A stretch of 64,000 bases of DNA from an uncultured Aquimarina sp. (lineage in GTDB: Bacteria; Bacteroidota; Bacteroidia; Flavobacteriales; Flavobacteriaceae). Location of the stretch: assembly GCA_947498595.1 (NCBI GenBank), contig CANMKX010000010.1, positions 1 through 64,000 on the forward strand, written 5' to 3'. Position numbers and translations under genes: made by a program. Positions 32,802-42,498 of this stretch are shown here, in pieces (the first letter of the stretch is position 1; the number at the start of each line of letters is the position of its first letter). The notes under the pieces were generated by a model that did not search any database, was not told the origin of the DNA, and was given only the letters and a program-made list of their open reading frames with translations.

Positions 32802-34523
32802 TTATCCATTAATTCCTCTCAATTTATCTTTGATTGATCGAATCATGTCACCCCACTCTGTTGCGGGTACTTTTCGTCCGTATCCTTTTAAGAGCTCAAC
32901 AACGTGTCGGTTTTCAACTACCACACCTGTTTCTTTATTTGTTGATGGTCCTAATTGGTCTGGTCCTAATACAGGGCTGTATGGATTTTTTGCTCTTTTT
33001 AGCATTCTATCATCTTGTCCTTTTAATACTTCTAATACCCAAGGCCTCCAATCTATATTCTCTAAATCGTTTCCTCTTTGATCGATACATTTTTCTATTA
33101 ATTTATCCGCTATTTTATCACTTCTTTCGGTTAATAAAGTCTGTTGTTTATCTGATAAATGTCCTATCAAATCTGATAATTTTGATTTATAAAAAAGAGC
33201 ACCAACTCCATTCTTCATTAATTTTCCTTCATAACGAGTATAAGTAATCATATAATTACCTAATAGTGTCAATACTCCTTTTATGCTATCTATATCACTT
33301 TCATTATGGATATCATATTTATTTAAATCACTATGAATGATAATTCCTGTGTGTCTATCCTTATATTTCGCAAACATCCAATCTGCTATTTCTTGTCCCG
33401 CTGTAGCTGCTTTATTTAATCCTACTGCTCTTTCATTACCTTCGCCACGTTTATCAATAATATCTAATGCATGTTCGCTAAAGGTATCTGATACTTTTGA
33501 TAGTTTAACCCCGTAGGTAGCATGTGTATACGAATTGGTATTCTGCCTTCCTACCTTAGCTCCTCCAACAACCAGGTTATTACTCTTTGCTGCTACCATA
33601 TTATTTAATGGTTCTCTTTTCCCTCTTGCACTAAGTAACTTTTGTTCTAGGCTATTTAAATCTGAAATTAATGTTTCTATTTGATCATTAATATTAGGAT
33701 CAAATTCATCAAATGGATCTGTTACAATTTCTATAATTGGAGCTCCTTCTCCTTTATACATATCCTCAGAAACTACTCCTTCTCCAATAATGGCTTTGGT
33801 TTCTTGATGGTCTACATTTAATTTAAATTGATTTCCTTGCCCCAAAGTAATCCCTACTTTTCTTTTGGGATCATAATATGCCCCTCCTTCTTCAAATTCG
33901 GTAGCTATTGTTAATTCTAGTTCAAATCCAAATTTACCCTGTACAGCTGGATTTGATGAAACATTTCCATTTTTTAAGTAAGGCGTTTGATGAGAACTTG
34001 CTAACTGTACTGCTTTTGCTCCCATTAGATCTGCTTCTCTCTCTAACATTGTATCGTTATTAATCGCTACACCCCTTTTTTGTATTGTAGGAGTTACTCT
34101 TCCTTGTTTCTGTTGCACTACATGCCAAGCTTCGTGTGCAATATGTTTTTCTTGACCAGCACCTACATAAATATCTGTTCCTTGTGCATATGCATGAGCT
34201 TGTAATTGTGCTGGTTTAGCAGAATTATAATGCACTTTTACATCATCCATATTATAACCCGATAAATTTTCTATTCCATGTTTAACTTTATTGGGTAATC
34301 CTGTATGGTTTGGCTTAGATTGAGTTGTATTAGTCACTACCTTGTTATCTGCCATATTTTGATATGATTGTAATTGCCTAACTTGAGAACTATCTGCAAT
34401 CATATTTTGCATTCTTTGCTGTGTCTTATTTTGAGTTCTGTTATCTTTAAATTGCATCAATTGATGATTTGCTACTTCTTTTTTTCTTTGCGTAGTTGTT
34501 TGATTAGGAGTTTTCTCTTGCAT
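32802..34523 (-). CDS. DUF4157 (eCIS-associated) protein with large C-terminal domain
   Basis: A 573-residue protein. A Gln/Asn-rich lead is followed by the DUF4157 domain (about 75-143) with the metalloprotease-like HEAWHVVQQKQGRV (His130-Glu-x-x-His134). This domain is typical of cargo or toxins tied to extracellular contractile injection systems. The rest (about 195-573) is not certain. It opens GKFGFELELT and has APIIEIVTDPF and TYGVKL, a pattern that recalls the amidoligase (glutamine synthetase-like) fold, a weak similarity. No eCIS structural gene is nearby. It is divergent from a two-component gene set at 34705-37793. Confidence 0.75.
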   Translation of the reverse strand: MQEKTPNQTTTQRKKEVANHQLMQFKDNRTQNKTQQRMQNMIADSSQVRQLQSYQNMADNKVVTNTTQSKPNHTGLPNKVKHGIENLSGYNMDDVKVHYNSAKPAQLQAHAYAQGTDIYVGAGQEKHIAHEAWHVVQQKQGRVTPTIQKRGVAINNDTMLEREADLMGAKAVQLASSHQTPYLKNGNVSSNPAVQGKFGFELELTIATEFEEGGAYYDPKRKVGITLGQGNQFKLNVDHQETKAIIGEGVVSEDMYKGEGAPIIEIVTDPFDEFDPNINDQIETLISDLNSLEQKLLSARGKREPLNNMVAAKSNNLVVGGAKVGRQNTNSYTHATYGVKLSKVSDTFSEHALDIIDKRGEGNERAVGLNKAATAGQEIADWMFAKYKDRHTGIIIHSDLNKYDIHNESDIDSIKGVLTLLGNYMITYTRYEGKLMKNGVGALFYKSKLSDLIGHLSDKQQTLLTERSDKIADKLIEKCIDQRGNDLENIDWRPWVLEVLKGQDDRMLKRAKNPYSPVLGPDQLGPSTNKETGVVVENRHVVELLKGYGRKVPATEWGDMIRSIKDKLRGING

Positions 34524-34666
34524 TGTAACAATAAATTTAAATAAGCATTGCTTTACAGCTTTTAACCGTGATAACAGTATTTGTATAACAAAACTACATT
34601 CTTATACTCTTTTTTAATATGACTTACATCACACATCATCATTATAATTTACTATATTAGAGCAAA

Positions 34667-34680
34667 ATACCCTGTATTGG
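34667..34680 (+). promoter_or_regulatory. Repeated motif upstream of two-component cluster
   Basis: ATACCCTGTATTGG lies 24 bases before the 34705 gene and in the region divergent with the DUF4157 gene. A 13-of-14 match lies upstream of 37886. It may be a binding site for the response regulator encoded between them. Confidence 0.35.
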
Positions 34681-34704
34681 TAATGGTTTTATGAAGAGGG
34701 TTTC

Positions 34705-35319
34705 ATGATTTTTGAAATAAATAACTTTAATACAAGCATTATGTCTAAACCATTAATTGTCGATTCAAAAAGAGAAGATATCTATCAATCTATCTTTTAC
34801 GTAGAAGAAAATAAGATTCCATTATTTTCTATTTCTTGTAAATTTAAGTTTAATATTAAAAATTCAAGTTTTAATATTACACATGCCAAACTTATTGATA
34901 TCATTAACAAAAAAGAATATCCACTTATAGGCGTTTCTTCGATAAATCTTACACCAACTAGTAAAGATTATTCTGGAGTTATTGACATTAATATTCTTCC
35001 AAAATCAAGTAGTAATGATTTTAGTATTCCTCAAGCAAAGGAAAGTTCGTTTATTAAGTGTAGTACTACTTCCAATCCTTCAAGAAAACATTTAATTGAC
35101 ACTCATATTCCTGAGGCTATTATCTCGACAATAGAAAGTGGTCATATACCTATTAGTAATAGAAATACACTATTACATTTTATTGAGAAATCCAAAGAAT
35201 ATGACTCTTCTAAAAATGTTGCTTTTTCTACCGAAAAAAACAAAAACATTATCGATCAATTAACTACAACTGTTATAATTGGATACGGAAATCATATTTG
35301 CCGCTTTTATATTATTTAA
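34705..35319 (+). CDS. Hypothetical protein ahead of histidine kinase
   Basis: A 204-residue protein without signal peptide and of no recognised family. A purine-rich GAAGAGGG before the ATG at 34705 supports that start over the ATG at 34741. The N-terminal half is strand-rich and hydrophobic (ISCKFKFNIKNSSF), the middle polar, and the end has a short hydrophobic patch (TTTVIIGYGNHICRFYII). It lies 3 bases before the kinase gene and so belongs to the same transcript. A role as the kinase's signal partner is possible but not shown. Confidence 0.7.
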   Translation: MIFEINNFNTSIMSKPLIVDSKREDIYQSIFYVEENKIPLFSISCKFKFNIKNSSFNITHAKLIDIINKKEYPLIGVSSINLTPTSKDYSGVIDINILPKSSSNDFSIPQAKESSFIKCSTTSNPSRKHLIDTHIPEAIISTIESGHIPISNRNTLLHFIEKSKEYDSSKNVAFSTEKNKNIIDQLTTTVIIGYGNHICRFYII

Positions 35320-35322
35320 CCA

Positions 35323-37167
35323 ATGCATAGACTTCTTTTATTCATAAATATTCTGCTAACAATTTCTAGCTTCTCTCAACAAGACACTTCGAGAGAAGCT
35401 TTAATACATCTAAAGAATTATGAAATTCCTACTTCTGAAGAATTTATAAAAAAAATAAAAAATCAAACTGAAAAAAAACTTCTTAGATGGAATCTTAATT
35501 CATTAAAAAATAACAAGGTTGACTCTCTTAATTTCTCGTTATCTAATAATGCCTCTACCTTATCAAAAGTTTTATTTCGTCTTTATCAGGGAGACATCAT
35601 CTTAAATACACGTACAACTATAGATTCAACTTCTTTATTGAGATATAAAGAAGCACTTCATATCTCAATACAAAAGAAGGATTCTTTACTCGTTTGTTTC
35701 ACGCTAAAAAAGATATTGCACCTTCTATCTAAAAATAGAAAAGCCCCTAAACTGTTAGATAAGTATATTCGTATTTATAATAACTATGCCTATGATTATA
35801 CTGAAAAAGTAACAGCTAAATTTCATGCTATTTCTCATGAATCGATGGCCAAACAAAAAGAAGAGATAAAACTTCATAAAGAACTAATTCCATTAATTCA
35901 AAAAGGAGATAATAGATTTATTGAGGCCAAAGTAAATCTGTTAATAGGTGCACAGTATTCCTTTTTTTTTAAGCAAAATGACAGTGCCTTATCTTATTAT
36001 CGAAAGGCTTATAAAATACTAAAACCTCTACCCTATGCCTATGCTCAAAATGAGATGTTTGCTATTAACACCAATATAGGGATTCTCTATGCCAATGAGC
36101 ATCAACATGAAAAGGCTATTATTTATTACAAAAAAGCCTTAAAAAATAAGCTTCCGAAAAACAATTTATTAAAGTATTCTAAATCTACAACGCTTATTTA
36201 TGAAAGTTATCACAAGTTAAAGGAATTAGACAGTGCTTTTCATTATATCAACCTACGTCAAAAAATTATAGATTCATTTAATGAATACAGTCAAGCAATC
36301 GCTCTTAATGATATAGAAACAAAATACGAAACCGAAAAAAAAGAACAAGAAAATCAATCCTTAAAACAACAACAACAATATCTCTGGACTGGAACAATTT
36401 TTACACTAGCTACGAGTTTCTTAATCTCTTTTTTAGTCTATAAAAATACCAAGCGTAAACAACGTATAGCCGAACAAGAACAACAAATTGAAAAAAACAA
36501 AGTAGAAAAAATATTAAAAGAACAAGAACTAGCTACTATAGATGCTATGTTACTTGGACAAGAAAAGGAACGGCAACGTCTTGCCAATGATCTCCATGAT
36601 AATTTAGGGAGTACATTAGCCACTGTAAAACTTCATTTTGAGCATTTAAAAAGAAATCGTGCCAATCCAGAAATAACGGGTAATGAGAGTTTTTACATCA
36701 AAACAAATGAATTGCTAGATGAAGCCTATCAAAAAGTACGTACTATTGCTCATGAAAAAAACAGTGGAGTGATGGCACAACAAGGATTGTTACCAGCTTT
36801 AAAAAATTTAGCAAAAAAGATTTCGCATACCAATCAATTACAGATCGAAGTACAGGATTTTGGGATAGAGCAGCGATTAGAAAACACTTTAGAAATTTCG
36901 CTATTCAGAATTATACAAGAGCTCATTACCAACATTATAAAACATGCGCAAGCAACCGAGGTTTCTATCTCTTTAACCAACCATGATGCCATGCTTAATC
37001 TTATGATCGAGGATAATGGGATTGGGTTTGATGCTACAATACTTCCTCAAAAAGAAGGGATGGGACTCAACAGTATCGAAAAACGCATTGAACACCTCGA
37101 AGGTACTTTTGAAATTGATTCTTCTATCGGAAAAGGAACTAATATAATTATCGATATTCCATTATGA
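35323..37167 (+). CDS. TPR sensor histidine kinase (HisKA_3 type)
   Basis: A 614-residue kinase. After a short signal peptide come tetratricopeptide-like repeats (about 150-340; for example SALSYYRKAYKILKPL and KAIIYYKKALKNKL), then one membrane span (about 351-371), a coiled coil, and the HisKA_3 dimerisation motif LANDLHDNLGSTLATVK with the phosphorylated His425. The HATPase domain has IIQELITNIIKHAQATEVS and IEDNGIGFDA. This is the NarX/LytS-like design common in Flavobacteriia. It overlaps its response regulator gene by 4 bases, so they are a cognate pair. Confidence 0.92.
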   Translation: MHRLLLFINILLTISSFSQQDTSREALIHLKNYEIPTSEEFIKKIKNQTEKKLLRWNLNSLKNNKVDSLNFSLSNNASTLSKVLFRLYQGDIILNTRTTIDSTSLLRYKEALHISIQKKDSLLVCFTLKKILHLLSKNRKAPKLLDKYIRIYNNYAYDYTEKVTAKFHAISHESMAKQKEEIKLHKELIPLIQKGDNRFIEAKVNLLIGAQYSFFFKQNDSALSYYRKAYKILKPLPYAYAQNEMFAINTNIGILYANEHQHEKAIIYYKKALKNKLPKNNLLKYSKSTTLIYESYHKLKELDSAFHYINLRQKIIDSFNEYSQAIALNDIETKYETEKKEQENQSLKQQQQYLWTGTIFTLATSFLISFLVYKNTKRKQRIAEQEQQIEKNKVEKILKEQELATIDAMLLGQEKERQRLANDLHDNLGSTLATVKLHFEHLKRNRANPEITGNESFYIKTNELLDEAYQKVRTIAHEKNSGVMAQQGLLPALKNLAKKISHTNQLQIEVQDFGIEQRLENTLEISLFRIIQELITNIIKHAQATEVSISLTNHDAMLNLMIEDNGIGFDATILPQKEGMGLNSIEKRIEHLEGTFEIDSSIGKGTNIIIDIPL

Positions 37168-37793
37168 TAACAATCGCTATAGCCGAAGATCATCAATCGT
37201 TAATTGATGGGATTCATTTATTATTAAAATACGAAAAAGAAATTTCTATCGTAGGAATGGTAAACGATGGAGAAGCATTACTTGAACTCGTTAGGCGTAA
37301 ACAACCTAAGGTTGTTTTAACAGATATTAGAATGCCTAAAATTGATGGTATTGCAGTAACTAAACTTATCAAAAAGGAATTTCCACGTACCAAAATCATT
37401 GCATTTTCGATGTATGATCAAGATAATGCTATACGGCAAATGGTAACTGCTGGTGCTACTGGATATTTATTAAAAAACTCTCCTCTAGAAGAAGTCTTAA
37501 CTGCCATTCAAGAAGTTTCTTTAGGCAATCATTATTATGATGCTGCTATTGATATTGCTTCTATATTGGATCATGAAAAACAATCGAAATCAAAAAAACA
37601 ATTATTAACCAAAAGTGAACGGGAAATTTTAAAATTGATCGGACAAGGAAAAGCTTCCTCTGAAATTGCTGCCGTTAGATTTACTTCTGTCTCTACTGTA
37701 GAGAAACATCGTAAAAACATGATCCGCAAATTAGGGCTTCATGGCAAAGGAGAATTATTACGCTATGCGGTAGAAAAAAAATACGACTTCTAA
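37164..37793 (+). CDS. NarL/FixJ-family response regulator
   Basis: A 209-residue regulator with a receiver domain (1-120; phosphorylated Asp54 in LTDIRMPKIDG, Lys in LLKNSPLEEV) and a LuxR-type helix-turn-helix (about 145-205; LTKSEREILKLIGQGKASSE, STVEKHRKNMIRKLGL). It overlaps the kinase gene by 4 bases. A 14-base motif found upstream of the 34705 gene and of the next gene (37886) is a candidate target. Confidence 0.94.
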   Translation: MITIAIAEDHQSLIDGIHLLLKYEKEISIVGMVNDGEALLELVRRKQPKVVLTDIRMPKIDGIAVTKLIKKEFPRTKIIAFSMYDQDNAIRQMVTAGATGYLLKNSPLEEVLTAIQEVSLGNHYYDAAIDIASILDHEKQSKSKKQLLTKSEREILKLIGQGKASSEIAAVRFTSVSTVEKHRKNMIRKLGLHGKGELLRYAVEKKYDF

Positions 37794-37812
37794 CCTATTT
37801 TTTTTATTGAAT

Positions 37813-37826
37813 ATACTCTGTATTGG
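37813..37826 (+). promoter_or_regulatory. Repeated motif upstream of the barrel-like protein
   Basis: ATACTCTGTATTGG, one mismatch from the copy at 34667, lies 59 bases before the 37886 start codon. Confidence 0.35.
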
Positions 37827-37885
37827 GTATTCTTTCACCTATTCTAGAATAGTAGTTTTAAACTATAAATCAAAACTACTCAATC

Positions 37886-38683
37886 ATGAAAAAGGTACTA
37901 TTCACTTTTCTTTTTTTATTAATATCATTCGTTATTTATAGTCAACGTAGTGATATTGAAACAAATGGTCAATACTATTTTACAGAAAATTTAAATTCAA
38001 ATGAATCTACAAGCAAATTTTCGGCTCTTTATAATAATGCAACTATAAAACGAAAACATATTGTTCAAGTTATTAGTGCTTCTGATAAAGAAGTTGTATT
38101 TAAATATTTAAATTTTGAAAAAGGAACATCAGCAAGAACTCTCTATAATGGAGATAATCAAGAAAAAGTATTTGCTATGTCTATTGAAAACTTCACTTAT
38201 TATACAAATCCTTATTATAATAGATGGAGAAAGTGGAAAGTTGGAGTTTATACTATTCCTATAAGAATTCGTTCTGCAAATGATACTTTCGAATTCGAAT
38301 CAAATTTATCTCTTGGAGCTAATCTTATTAAAGGTGTTAATTTAAGTCGCTATAATGATAATGTTTATATTGATTTTTCTGTAGGTGTTAGTTTAACTAA
38401 GGTGAATTTGACTGGCGATAATAGTAATATAAAAAATATTAATCCTGATCTAGAAAAACTCTCACAAGGAGCTCTAACTTTTTCTCTTGGAACAACAATT
38501 CATCTTGCTAAAAGTGTTAATGCAGGTGTATTCTACGGTTGGGATTTTTTAGATGGAAAAGAACAATCTAAACTAAATTGGATTCATAATGCAAAGCCTT
38601 GGATTGGTTTTGGTATTAATATTTCTTTCAGCGATCAAAATAGTAACAACAAAAGTTCTACTATAGATCAATCAGGAACATAA
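37886..38683 (+). CDS. Secreted, outer-membrane-like protein
   Basis: A 265-residue protein with a clear signal peptide (MKKVLFTFLFLLISFVIYSQ). The remainder is rich in alternating beta strands with Gly and aromatic residues (VGVYTIPIRIRS, NLSLGANLIKGVNL, GVFYGWDFL, WIGFGINISFS), which fits a small outer-membrane barrel. The family is not recognised. It lies 92 bases after the response regulator and shares the upstream motif, so it may be a direct target of that system. Confidence 0.72.
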   Translation: MKKVLFTFLFLLISFVIYSQRSDIETNGQYYFTENLNSNESTSKFSALYNNATIKRKHIVQVISASDKEVVFKYLNFEKGTSARTLYNGDNQEKVFAMSIENFTYYTNPYYNRWRKWKVGVYTIPIRIRSANDTFEFESNLSLGANLIKGVNLSRYNDNVYIDFSVGVSLTKVNLTGDNSNIKNINPDLEKLSQGALTFSLGTTIHLAKSVNAGVFYGWDFLDGKEQSKLNWIHNAKPWIGFGINISFSDQNSNNKSSTIDQSGT

Positions 38684-38701
38684 AATAGTTTCATCATAAA
38701 A

Positions 38702-38740
38702 TAAAAACGTTCCATAACTTTAGTAGTAATGGAACGTTTT
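38702..38740. terminator. Bidirectional terminator
   Basis: AAAACGTTCCAT and ATGGAACGTTTT form a long stem around a loop of about 13 bases, after the barrel-like gene and downstream of the convergent DPP III gene. Confidence 0.7.
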
Positions 38741-38801
38741 ATAATAATTCATGAATACCAAATAAACTTTTATCTATTGTTAAGTTTAAGAGGTATTATT
38801 T

Positions 38802-40856
38802 TTAGTTTACCTGTGGTAAGAAACTATAGTTTTTAGCATAAAATAACATTTGCTCTTCAAATGTTTTTGGTTGGAATATTTCAAATCCTGTAATCTCTCC
38901 AGCTTCATCTTTTTGAGGTACTAATACTGGGTTTACAAATCCGCTATATGGTGCTGATTTAAATTGTGAATTACGGTCTAATATTTCTTTATGCAATACT
39001 GGATCAACTTTTACTCCGTATCCTTCAACAAGTGCTTCTGCTGCTGCAAAATCTCCTTCAGATTTGATACGTTGAGCCTCTTTTAATAAGCGTCCAAATA
39101 TCTCGTGTAATTTCTTGTAGTCTTTGATATCATAATACGTTTTTCCGTCACGTGTTACTTTTTCAATTACTCCGTCTTTCTTTCCTTGTTCAAATGACCA
39201 AGCACTAACCCATTGGCGGTTACGCATGTGAGCTTCTTCTACTTCGTCTCCAACATTTAAACGAATTAATTGCGTCATCAATCCATTACGGATATATCCA
39301 TCATAAGCTGCTTTACCAACTTTTTCCCAATCAGGCACTAATCCTAATTCTTGTAATTTTGGATCCATTAAATAATACAATCCTACTAAATCTGCTCTAC
39401 CTTCTTCCATTGTAGAAGCATAATTTTTAAGTGTTTCCTTAGTTTCTCCTACTCCTGGATTTAATTTTCCTGAAGCGTGACCAATTACTTCATGCAAAGC
39501 AGTATGTAATTTATCAGCTAATTGCCCGTATTCTTTTTCTAATTTGTATTCTTCTTCATCATGTACAAACTCTTTTAAACGACCAGAACTTCCTGCGTTG
39601 TTATATGAGTTTATAATGTTTCCTAAAGAAACTGACTTAGATCCTACTGCTGCACGAATCCAATTTGCATTTGGTAAGTTTACTCCAATTGGCGTACTAG
39701 GCGAAGCGTCTCCAGCCTCTCCAGCTACAGCTACTACTTTATAAGTTACTCCTACTACGCTATCTTTTTTATGCTCTTTCATTAATGGAGAATTATCCTC
39801 AAACCATTGAGCATTTTCAGATAATACTGCCATTTTTTTAGACATATCAAAATCTTTGATCTGTACTACAGTCTCATACGATCCTCTATATCCTAATGGA
39901 TCGTTATATACTTCGATAAAACTATTGATATAATCGATATTCCCTTCAGTTGCTGCTGTCCATGCTACATTGTAGTCATCCCATGTTTGTAGATCTCCTG
40001 TTTGGTAATATTTAATCAATAATCCTAAAGCGTCTCCTTGCGCTTTATTTTCTGCAACTCCTTGTGCTTTTTCTAACCATTTAATGATTTCATCAATAGC
40101 AGCTCCATACAATCCACCAGATTTGTATACACGTTCTTTAAGCTCTCCATTTTCTTTTACTAATTGAGAGTTTAATCCGTATGATAATGGCTTATCTGGG
40201 TTTGGAGATTTTTTATTTTTATAAAATGCTTCAACATCAGCATTTGTTACTCCTTGTCCATAAAAGTTTACCGCAGATACAGCTACGTTATCAACTCCTT
40301 TTGATAAGTTTACTTTCTTTGCATCTTTATCATTAAAGATTACCTCATAAGCTTCTTTAGGTAATTCTGTACTTGTTGCTGCTAAAAGGCTACTTAAATA
40401 GTCTTGACTAAACTCAGGCTTGATTTTATCATTACTATAATGGTGGTGAATTCCGTTTGAAAACCATACACGCTTTAAATAAGTATCAAACGCTTCCCAA
40501 TCACTACTAGTTTTATCTCCTTTGTAAGTAGTATATACTTTTTCTAATGCATGACGAATTACCAAGTTATGACGGTAATTTTGATCCCACATAATATCTC
40601 TACCACTTACCCCTGCTTGTGTAAGGTAATAAACTAACTTTTGCTCTTTTAGGCTTAAGTTTTCCCATCCAGGAATTTGGTAACGTAATATTTTTAAATC
40701 GGCTACTTGCCCTACTACATATTCAAACTTATCTGTAGTTGTTACTGTAGTTTCTTTTTCCTTTGTTTCTACGGGTGCCTCTACCTTAGGATCGTTTTTA
40801 CATCCTACCAATAAAGCACCTGCTGCTACAAAAGTAAATACTGTTTTCAGCTTCAT
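38802..40856 (-). CDS. Dipeptidyl-peptidase III lipoprotein (M49)
   Basis: A 684-residue zinc dipeptidyl-peptidase that removes dipeptides from the N-terminus of short peptides. A lipoprotein signal ends at Cys19 (LLVGC). The zinc motif is HEVIGH (455-460, the HExxGH form), with the third ligand in EEGRAD (484-489). The anchored form should sit in the periplasm and help digest imported peptides. A TAnnTTTG promoter lies just upstream. The length is usual for bacterial M49 enzymes of this phylum. Confidence 0.94.
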   Translation of the reverse strand: MKLKTVFTFVAAGALLVGCKNDPKVEAPVETKEKETTVTTTDKFEYVVGQVADLKILRYQIPGWENLSLKEQKLVYYLTQAGVSGRDIMWDQNYRHNLVIRHALEKVYTTYKGDKTSSDWEAFDTYLKRVWFSNGIHHHYSNDKIKPEFSQDYLSSLLAATSTELPKEAYEVIFNDKDAKKVNLSKGVDNVAVSAVNFYGQGVTNADVEAFYKNKKSPNPDKPLSYGLNSQLVKENGELKERVYKSGGLYGAAIDEIIKWLEKAQGVAENKAQGDALGLLIKYYQTGDLQTWDDYNVAWTAATEGNIDYINSFIEVYNDPLGYRGSYETVVQIKDFDMSKKMAVLSENAQWFEDNSPLMKEHKKDSVVGVTYKVVAVAGEAGDASPSTPIGVNLPNANWIRAAVGSKSVSLGNIINSYNNAGSSGRLKEFVHDEEEYKLEKEYGQLADKLHTALHEVIGHASGKLNPGVGETKETLKNYASTMEEGRADLVGLYYLMDPKLQELGLVPDWEKVGKAAYDGYIRNGLMTQLIRLNVGDEVEEAHMRNRQWVSAWSFEQGKKDGVIEKVTRDGKTYYDIKDYKKLHEIFGRLLKEAQRIKSEGDFAAAEALVEGYGVKVDPVLHKEILDRNSQFKSAPYSGFVNPVLVPQKDEAGEITGFEIFQPKTFEEQMLFYAKNYSFLPQVN

Positions 40857-40878
40857 AATATGGTGTTAATTGTTTTCA

Positions 40879-40906
40879 CAAATGTAAGAAATTAATGGGT
40901 TGTCAA
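40879..40906 (-). promoter_or_regulatory. Promoter of the DPP III gene
   Basis: On the minus strand TACATTTG (40879-40886) matches the -7 consensus, with TTG at 40904-40906, 17 bases upstream. The start codon is about 20 bases downstream. Confidence 0.55.
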
Positions 40907-40949
40907 AATTGATTATCTTAGCATTACTAATTAACCTAAACTATCATTT

Positions 40950-41981
40950 ATGAAGATCGTCAAATACCTCGTACTCTTACTTTTAATCATTATTATAGGA
41001 GGTGTTACATATATAGCTACTATAAATGGCAAGTATGACATTGCAGAAAGTAAAGTCATTACTGCTCCAAATGAGCTTCTTTTTAATACTATTAATGAAT
41101 ACCGAACTTGGGAAGAATGGGGGCCTTGGATGGATGAGTCTGATGATTTTGTGATGAGTTATCCTAACCAAACTAGTGGTAAAGGCGCTGGGTATAGCTG
41201 GAAAAGCGTTTCTCAAGGTGATGGTAGTATGGAAACTATTGCTACTGCTCCTTTTGGTAGCATTGATCAAAAAATAACGTTTGTAACTCCTATGGGAGAA
41301 AGTTATAGTGATGTATATTGGACTTTTGAACCCACCGAAGAAGGGACAAAAGTTACTTGGGGCATGAAAGGAGAACAGTCTTTTATGGAGAAAGCTTTTT
41401 GGGCTACTCAAGATAGCACCCTGGCTCAAGGGCTTACACCTATGCTTATTCGTGGCCTTAACAAACTAGAAAAACATGCACATAAACAAATGCAAAAATA
41501 TACTATCAATATAGATGGTATTGTTGAGCATGGTGGTGGTTTTTATATGTATAGTGCTGCCGCATCTACGGTTGCTACATTACCTCAAAAAATGGCACAA
41601 ATGCTTCCTACAATTCAAGCATATATAACCGAAAATAATTTACCTCAAACAGGAATGCCGTTTACGATATTCAATGAGTTTAACGAAGAGCAAGGAACTA
41701 CTATTTTTTCTACCGCAATTCCTGTTCGTGAAAAGGTAGAAACACCAGAAGATAGTTCTATTCTTTGTAATTTTTTACCAAAACAAAAAGTTGTAAAAGC
41801 TACCTTAAATGGAGATTATAAAAACTTACAAGAAGCTTGGGCTGCCGCACAGCAATATATTGTAGATAATAAACTAGAGCTTAATACAACATCTCCCCCT
41901 TTTGAAGTTTATAGAACACAACCTAATATTGTTTTAAATCCTGCTGAATGGATTACCGAAATATATATTCCGATCTATTAG
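40950..41981 (+). CDS. SRPBCC plus GyrI-like domain protein
   Basis: A 343-residue protein with one N-terminal membrane anchor (MKIVKYLVLLLLIIIIGGV), an SRPBCC (START-like) ligand-binding domain (about 35-170; WEEWGPWMDESDD, GSIDQKITFVTP) and a GyrI-like/AraC effector-binding domain (about 185-343; ending WITEIYIPIY). This pairing is frequent in Flavobacteriia. It probably binds a small hydrophobic ligand at the membrane. The true ligand is unknown. Confidence 0.85.
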   Translation: MKIVKYLVLLLLIIIIGGVTYIATINGKYDIAESKVITAPNELLFNTINEYRTWEEWGPWMDESDDFVMSYPNQTSGKGAGYSWKSVSQGDGSMETIATAPFGSIDQKITFVTPMGESYSDVYWTFEPTEEGTKVTWGMKGEQSFMEKAFWATQDSTLAQGLTPMLIRGLNKLEKHAHKQMQKYTINIDGIVEHGGGFYMYSAAASTVATLPQKMAQMLPTIQAYITENNLPQTGMPFTIFNEFNEEQGTTIFSTAIPVREKVETPEDSSILCNFLPKQKVVKATLNGDYKNLQEAWAAAQQYIVDNKLELNTTSPPFEVYRTQPNIVLNPAEWITEIYIPIY

Positions 41982-41996
41982 ATCTTAATCATATCG

Positions 41997-42030
41997 AAAA
42001 AGGGAATCATTAAATGATTCCCTTTTTTTT
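41997..42030 (+). terminator. Terminator after the SRPBCC gene
   Basis: AAAGGGAATCAT and ATGATTCCCTTT pair around a TAA loop, followed by a T-run of about nine. Confidence 0.85.
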
Positions 42031-42083
42031 ATTTTAATTTATTCTTCTAAATTACTAGAAACTTTAATTTTAAAAATACCTTT

Positions 42084-42480
42084 TTATAGCAATTTAAAAT
42101 CCGTTTCATCATCAGATTTATATAATTTATAACTAAAGTTTCCTATTACATCAAATACGCCATTCTCTGTTTCAATTACCGAAGTTATTTCAAACGAAGC
42201 AGTTCTATTATCCCAAAATCTTGAGGAATAATAAACTTCTTGATTGTCGTATTCTTCAGGAAAAAAATCTAGCGCTACTCCATTAATAATATCACCTTGT
42301 GGAAAAACTTAATATTCATAAGTATCTAATGCAAAAAAATCTCTCATAGAAGTAAGTTCATTTTCCAAAGTATATTCCCCCACAGGGATTTTTGAAAAAT
42401 ACATCTTAGCAGTATCCAACTGTTTTTTTAAGATTATGAATTGTTATTTTATCAATTGATTCTAAAATGTTTTTAGAGTT
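42084..42480 (-). pseudogene. Decayed gene downstream of the DUF1684 gene
   Basis: On the minus strand a coding-like frame (ESLIKNSKNILESIDKITIH) loses one base of phase at a seven-A run and continues QLDTAKMYFSKIPVGEYTLE as far as a TAA in ...DTYEY-stop. Without that stop it goes on VFPQGDIINGVALDFFPEEY to a final stop at 42084. So at least one frameshift and one nonsense change are needed to restore about 130 residues. There is no start codon in frame at the front. The family is not recognised. Confidence 0.65.
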
Positions 42481-42498
42481 TTTGATTAAAGACTCTCT

